A stretch of DNA of 9,443 bases, from the NCBI GenBank assembly GCA_003551785.1, contig PUNP01000020.1:1-9443 (forward strand), in the 5' to 3' direction. Of this stretch, positions 7,308 to 9,443 are shown in pieces. This stretch comes from Candidatus Brocadiaceae bacterium (GTDB lineage Bacteria; Planctomycetota; Brocadiia; SM23-32). Numbering within the stretch: the first letter of the stretch is position 1; each line of letters starts with the position of its first letter. Under the pieces are notes generated by a model. The model was given only the letters and a program-made list of their open reading frames with translations, was not told the origin of the DNA and made no database searches. Both the position numbers and the translations under genes were made by a program.

Positions 7308-7324
7308 TTGATGTCTGGAACTAT

Positions 7325-8545
7325 ATGGTTAATATACCGGAATTACTGCTGACAGGGATATTAATTCTCGCGGGTTTCTACGCCGGCAAACTGATCCAGC
7401 GCATACGACTGCCTTCCATCATAGGTTTCATGCTTGTCGGGGTAATATTGGGGCCGTCGCTATTCAACATACTTGATAAAAACATCCAGGTGCAGATGGA
7501 TTTCATCACGCATATCGCGCTGGGTGCGGTCGCCCTGAGTATAGGGCTGGAGCTCAAGCTGCATACGATATGGCAAAGAGGCCCCGGCCTTCTCATCATG
7601 ATACTGAGTCAAGTGTTTATTACCTTTTTCATCCTATCCGGCGGGATATATTTTTTCACTAGAGATTGGGTGCTGGCCCTGCCTTTAGGCGCTATCGCCA
7701 CCCTCACCGACCCGGCCGGCACGATGGCCGTTATTCAGGAATCCAAAGCCAGAGGCCCTGTGTCTAAAATGCTTTACGCTACTTTAGGTATTGATAACGG
7801 CATCGGGATTTTAATTTTCGGTTTTGCACTGGCCATCGCCTCAAGCTTACTGGCGTACCAAACAGAAAACCATGCCGGTAATACCCTCCATATGATAATT
7901 GCCGTGCCTGTAGCGGAAGCACTTATCAGCCTTCTGATCGGCATAGCCGTTGGATTTATATTCTGCATAATGCTCAGAACCGGACAGGAAAGAAAAGGTG
8001 TTCTCGTTCAGACAATAGCGTTCCTGTTGATTACGATCGGGGTATGCAATATGCTGGGGCTGTCGTATATTTTCGCGCTCCTCATCACTGGAACGGTAGT
8101 TGTCAATACTCAGCCCAGCAAGCTGCTTGAACAGCTCAGGCGCGAGCTGACAGAGTTTATGCCTTTGCTGTATATTCTTTTCTTTGCGCTGGCTGGTTCT
8201 AAAATACTTATCCACGTTATACCTGCGATCGGTGGTATTGGAATTCTTTACCTTTTACTGCGAACGGCCGGCAAAATCTCCGGTGCATGGGTCGGTATCA
8301 AAGCCGGAAAAATAAAGGACCAGCTTCCCGCATCCGGCGGCATTGCACTGCTGTCCCAGGCGGGAGTGGCTATAGGACTGGCACTGATAGTGCAGAATGA
8401 ATTCGCCGTTTATGGAGAAATCGGAGCGAACATCGGCGCTAAAATCCTGACAATCGTTACAGCCAGCAGCATTTTATTTGAGATGGCAGGGCCGCTGCTG
8501 GCTGAAAAAACACTGAAAAATGCGGGAGAGATCAATCGGAGATAA
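7325..8545 (+). CDS. Cation:proton antiporter, CPA family, membrane domain only
   Basis: A 406-residue integral inner-membrane protein with about 11-13 hydrophobic segments and no cytosolic nucleotide-binding (TrkA-N) domain, unlike Kef proteins. It should exchange Na+ or K+ for H+. Seen: LPSIIGFMLVGVILGP (29-44), the typical CPA2 opening; ALSIGLELKL (70-79); the first crossing motif TLTDPAGTMAV (126-136); the second crossing motif LGIDNGIGILIF (154-165); LLRTAGKISGAW (311-322) with the basic residues of the late core helix; and SQAGVAIGLAL (344-354). In this family the second crossing helix normally carries DD, ND or QD with the second acidic residue essential; here it is D157-N158. Immediately follows the EIIA/PII-like gene and precedes cmk by three bases. 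GGAAC lies upstream of the ATG at 7325, a weak ribosome site. Ion specificity is unknown. Confidence 0.88.
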   Translation: MVNIPELLLTGILILAGFYAGKLIQRIRLPSIIGFMLVGVILGPSLFNILDKNIQVQMDFITHIALGAVALSIGLELKLHTIWQRGPGLLIMILSQVFITFFILSGGIYFFTRDWVLALPLGAIATLTDPAGTMAVIQESKARGPVSKMLYATLGIDNGIGILIFGFALAIASSLLAYQTENHAGNTLHMIIAVPVAEALISLLIGIAVGFIFCIMLRTGQERKGVLVQTIAFLLITIGVCNMLGLSYIFALLITGTVVVNTQPSKLLEQLRRELTEFMPLLYILFFALAGSKILIHVIPAIGGIGILYLLLRTAGKISGAWVGIKAGKIKDQLPASGGIALLSQAGVAIGLALIVQNEFAVYGEIGANIGAKILTIVTASSILFEMAGPLLAEKTLKNAGEINRR

Positions 8546-8548
8546 TAA

Positions 8549-9220
8549 ATGATCGTGACTATTGATGGCCCTTGTGGGTCGGGTAAAAGCACCGTTGCAC
8601 GTGAACTGGCCTTGCAACTCGGCTTCGAACATCTGGATACCGGCGCTATGTATCGCACAGTAACGTGGAAATCTTTGAAATCCGGGGTGGATTTACAGAA
8701 AGAACCGGAATCAATAATCGACATCGCACGTAATATCAGGATCGATTTTGAAAGCAGTAAAGACACTGTCCGCGTCTTTTGCGACGGGTGCGAGGTGACG
8801 TGCGAGATCAGGACTCCGGAAGTTACACGGCTTATAAAATATGTGGCCGATCAACCCCCCGTGCGCGAAGAGATGGTCAAGCTGCAAAGACGCTTCGCTA
8901 AACGGGTGCGAAATGTTGTCACTGAGGGACGCGACCAGGGGTCCGTGGTTTTCCCGGACGCCGATGTCAAGTTCTTCCTCGACGCCGATGTGCGGGAGCG
9001 TGCGAGGCGCCGGATGAAAGATTACGTAAGCAGCGGCTTTGAAGGTGACTTTAATGATGTTATTGAAGATATCCGGGAGCGCGATAAAGCAGATAAACAA
9101 CGCCCCGTAGGGGCTCTGAAATGCACGGACTCCATGATTATTATTGATAGCACGGGACTTAAGATAAATGAAGTTATTGATAAAATGGTTCATTATATCA
9201 ATGCGGTTAAGTTTGAATAA
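8549..9220 (+). CDS. cmk: (d)CMP kinase
   Basis: A 223-residue cytoplasmic nucleoside monophosphate kinase that converts CMP and dCMP to the diphosphates using ATP. Seen: P-loop GPCGSGKST (7-15) with K13, LDTGAMYR (29-36) binding the nucleotide, TEGRDQGSVVFPDA (125-138) in the CMP-binding core (most bacteria have GRDIG; GRDQG fits Planctomycetota-like homologues as I remember them), FFLDADVRERARRR (142-155) and the lid RERDKADKQRPVGAL (176-190). Length equals the family norm (about 220-230). GGAG at 8538-8541, inside the end of the antiporter gene, is seven bases before the ATG. It is the last gene of the operon and is followed by a weak stem-loop and the inverted hairpin element. Confidence 0.96.
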   Translation: MIVTIDGPCGSGKSTVARELALQLGFEHLDTGAMYRTVTWKSLKSGVDLQKEPESIIDIARNIRIDFESSKDTVRVFCDGCEVTCEIRTPEVTRLIKYVADQPPVREEMVKLQRRFAKRVRNVVTEGRDQGSVVFPDADVKFFLDADVRERARRRMKDYVSSGFEGDFNDVIEDIRERDKADKQRPVGALKCTDSMIIIDSTGLKINEVIDKMVHYINAVKFE

Positions 9221-9232
9221 TTTTCCCATCTG

Positions 9233-9256
9233 ACTTAAACTAATGTAAGTGTTTTT
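9233..9256 (+). terminator. Possible weak intrinsic terminator after cmk
   Basis: ACTTA (9233-9237) can pair with TAAGT (9246-9250) around an eight-base loop, followed by GTTTTT. The stem is short and AT-rich, so it would be weak by itself; the strong GC hairpin at 9273-9293 lies just downstream and may do most of the work. Confidence 0.3.
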
Positions 9257-9272
9257 AGGCTGATCATGATAA

Positions 9273-9293
9273 CCACGGGGACAAGCCCCGTGG
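9273..9293 (-). repeat. Hairpin unit B', right element
   Basis: Perfect 8-bp stem CCACGGGG/CCCCGTGG with loop ACAAG, the complement of CTTGT; the unit therefore lies on the minus strand with its conserved tail running towards cmk. Its sequence is the exact reverse complement of 82-102. Confidence 0.9.
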
Positions 9294-9342
9294 AGTCTCC
9301 CTGTTGTTGGCGTTGTGTTTACCTGATAGTCAATCATGCAAG

Positions 9343-9363
9343 CCACGGGCACAAGGCCCGTGG
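9343..9363 (-). repeat. Hairpin unit A', right element
   Basis: Perfect 8-bp stem CCACGGGC/GCCCGTGG with loop ACAAG; exact reverse complement of 14-34. Its minus-strand tail (cttgcatgattgactatcag) is nearly the same as the tail of unit A. Confidence 0.9.
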
Positions 9364-9395
9364 GGGAAGCGAATCTCATCGAAGGGGTCAAACCT

Positions 9396-9443
9396 CCACG
9401 GGGCTTGTCCCCGTGGGTCAAACGACTGACCACCAGAAAAAAA
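9396..9443 (+). repeat. Fifth hairpin unit with tail, cut by the window end
   Basis: The hairpin (9396-9416) has stem CCACGGGG/CCCCGTGG and loop CTTGT, identical to 82-102 and in plus orientation. Its tail ACGACTGACCACCAGAAAAA (9422-9441) resembles the tail of unit A (TGACTGGCTATCAGAAAAAC), showing that the repeating unit is hairpin plus about 25-30 bases, not the hairpin alone. Confidence 0.8.

Larger units (their letters stand above)
9253..9376 (-). repeat. Right copy of the two-hairpin element, inverted relative to 1-122
   Basis: Reads as the reverse complement of the left-end element: hairpin B' (9273-9293), a 49-base spacer and hairpin A' (9343-9363), in mirrored order, with matching inner and outer flanks (outer match down to AGATT at the left, i.e. 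AATCT at 9372-9376). About 15 differences in about 124 aligned columns, counted by eye. No open reading frame in the element. Confidence 0.85.

Noticed and set aside
9273..9363. GC-rich hairpins as classical rho-independent terminators
   Set aside because: None is followed by a T-run on either strand at the right distance, and each belongs to a longer repeated element. A transcription-ending role is possible but not shown.
8711..9433. Long minus-strand reading frame (240 residues) across cmk and the right-hand repeats
   Set aside because: It lies opposite the clearly identified cmk gene, runs through the repeat element, and its translation shows no recognisable domain; it is a shadow frame.

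Overview
The window holds one compact, co-directional block of eight genes on the + strand (251-9220). The gaps between genes are 34 bases or less and one pair overlaps, so it reads as a single operon. Non-coding DNA is confined to the two ends (1-250 and 9221-9443). The lipid A gene lpxD and the heptosyltransferase-type gene point to a Gram-negative, LPS-making bacterium. The CMP kinase motif GRDQGSVVFPDA and the overall flavour of the proteins suggest Planctomycetota (perhaps a Phycisphaerae-like lineage) at moderate to low confidence; base composition looks near 50% GC. The window has no rRNA, tRNA or other phylogenetic marker to settle this.

Layout: (1) a half-length PurL-like AIR-synthase-fold protein with an unusual cysteine cluster (251-1339); (2) a PmbA/TldE-type metalloprotease homologue starting at TTG (1358-2674); (3) LpxD, the lipid A N-acyltransferase (2694-3713); (4) a 659-residue fusion of a family 9 glycosyltransferase with a C-terminal LPS-kinase-like domain whose catalytic motifs look degraded (3715-5694); (5) a fumarylacetoacetate hydrolase family enzyme (5669-6460); (6) a PTS EIIA domain joined to what looks like a PII-like (ferredoxin-fold) domain (6495-7307); (7) a short cation:proton antiporter with an altered ion-binding motif (7325-8545); (8) CMP kinase (8549-9220).

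The functional themes are envelope lipopolysaccharide (genes 3 and 4), a likely regulated ion-transport pair (genes 6 and 7), and housekeeping or metabolic enzymes (1, 2, 5, 8). The EIIA/PII-like protein directly before the antiporter is the best candidate for a sensor-transporter pair.

The most striking non-coding structure is at the ends. Each end carries a ~120-base element made of two GC-rich hairpins (8-bp stem, CTTGT loop) separated by ~48 bases. The two elements are inverted copies of one another, about 88% identical by eye with the hairpins identical, so the whole operon sits inside a long-range inverted repeat. A fifth hairpin unit lies at the far right edge. They look like members of a dispersed REP/BIME- or MITE-like family; no transposase is present in the window.
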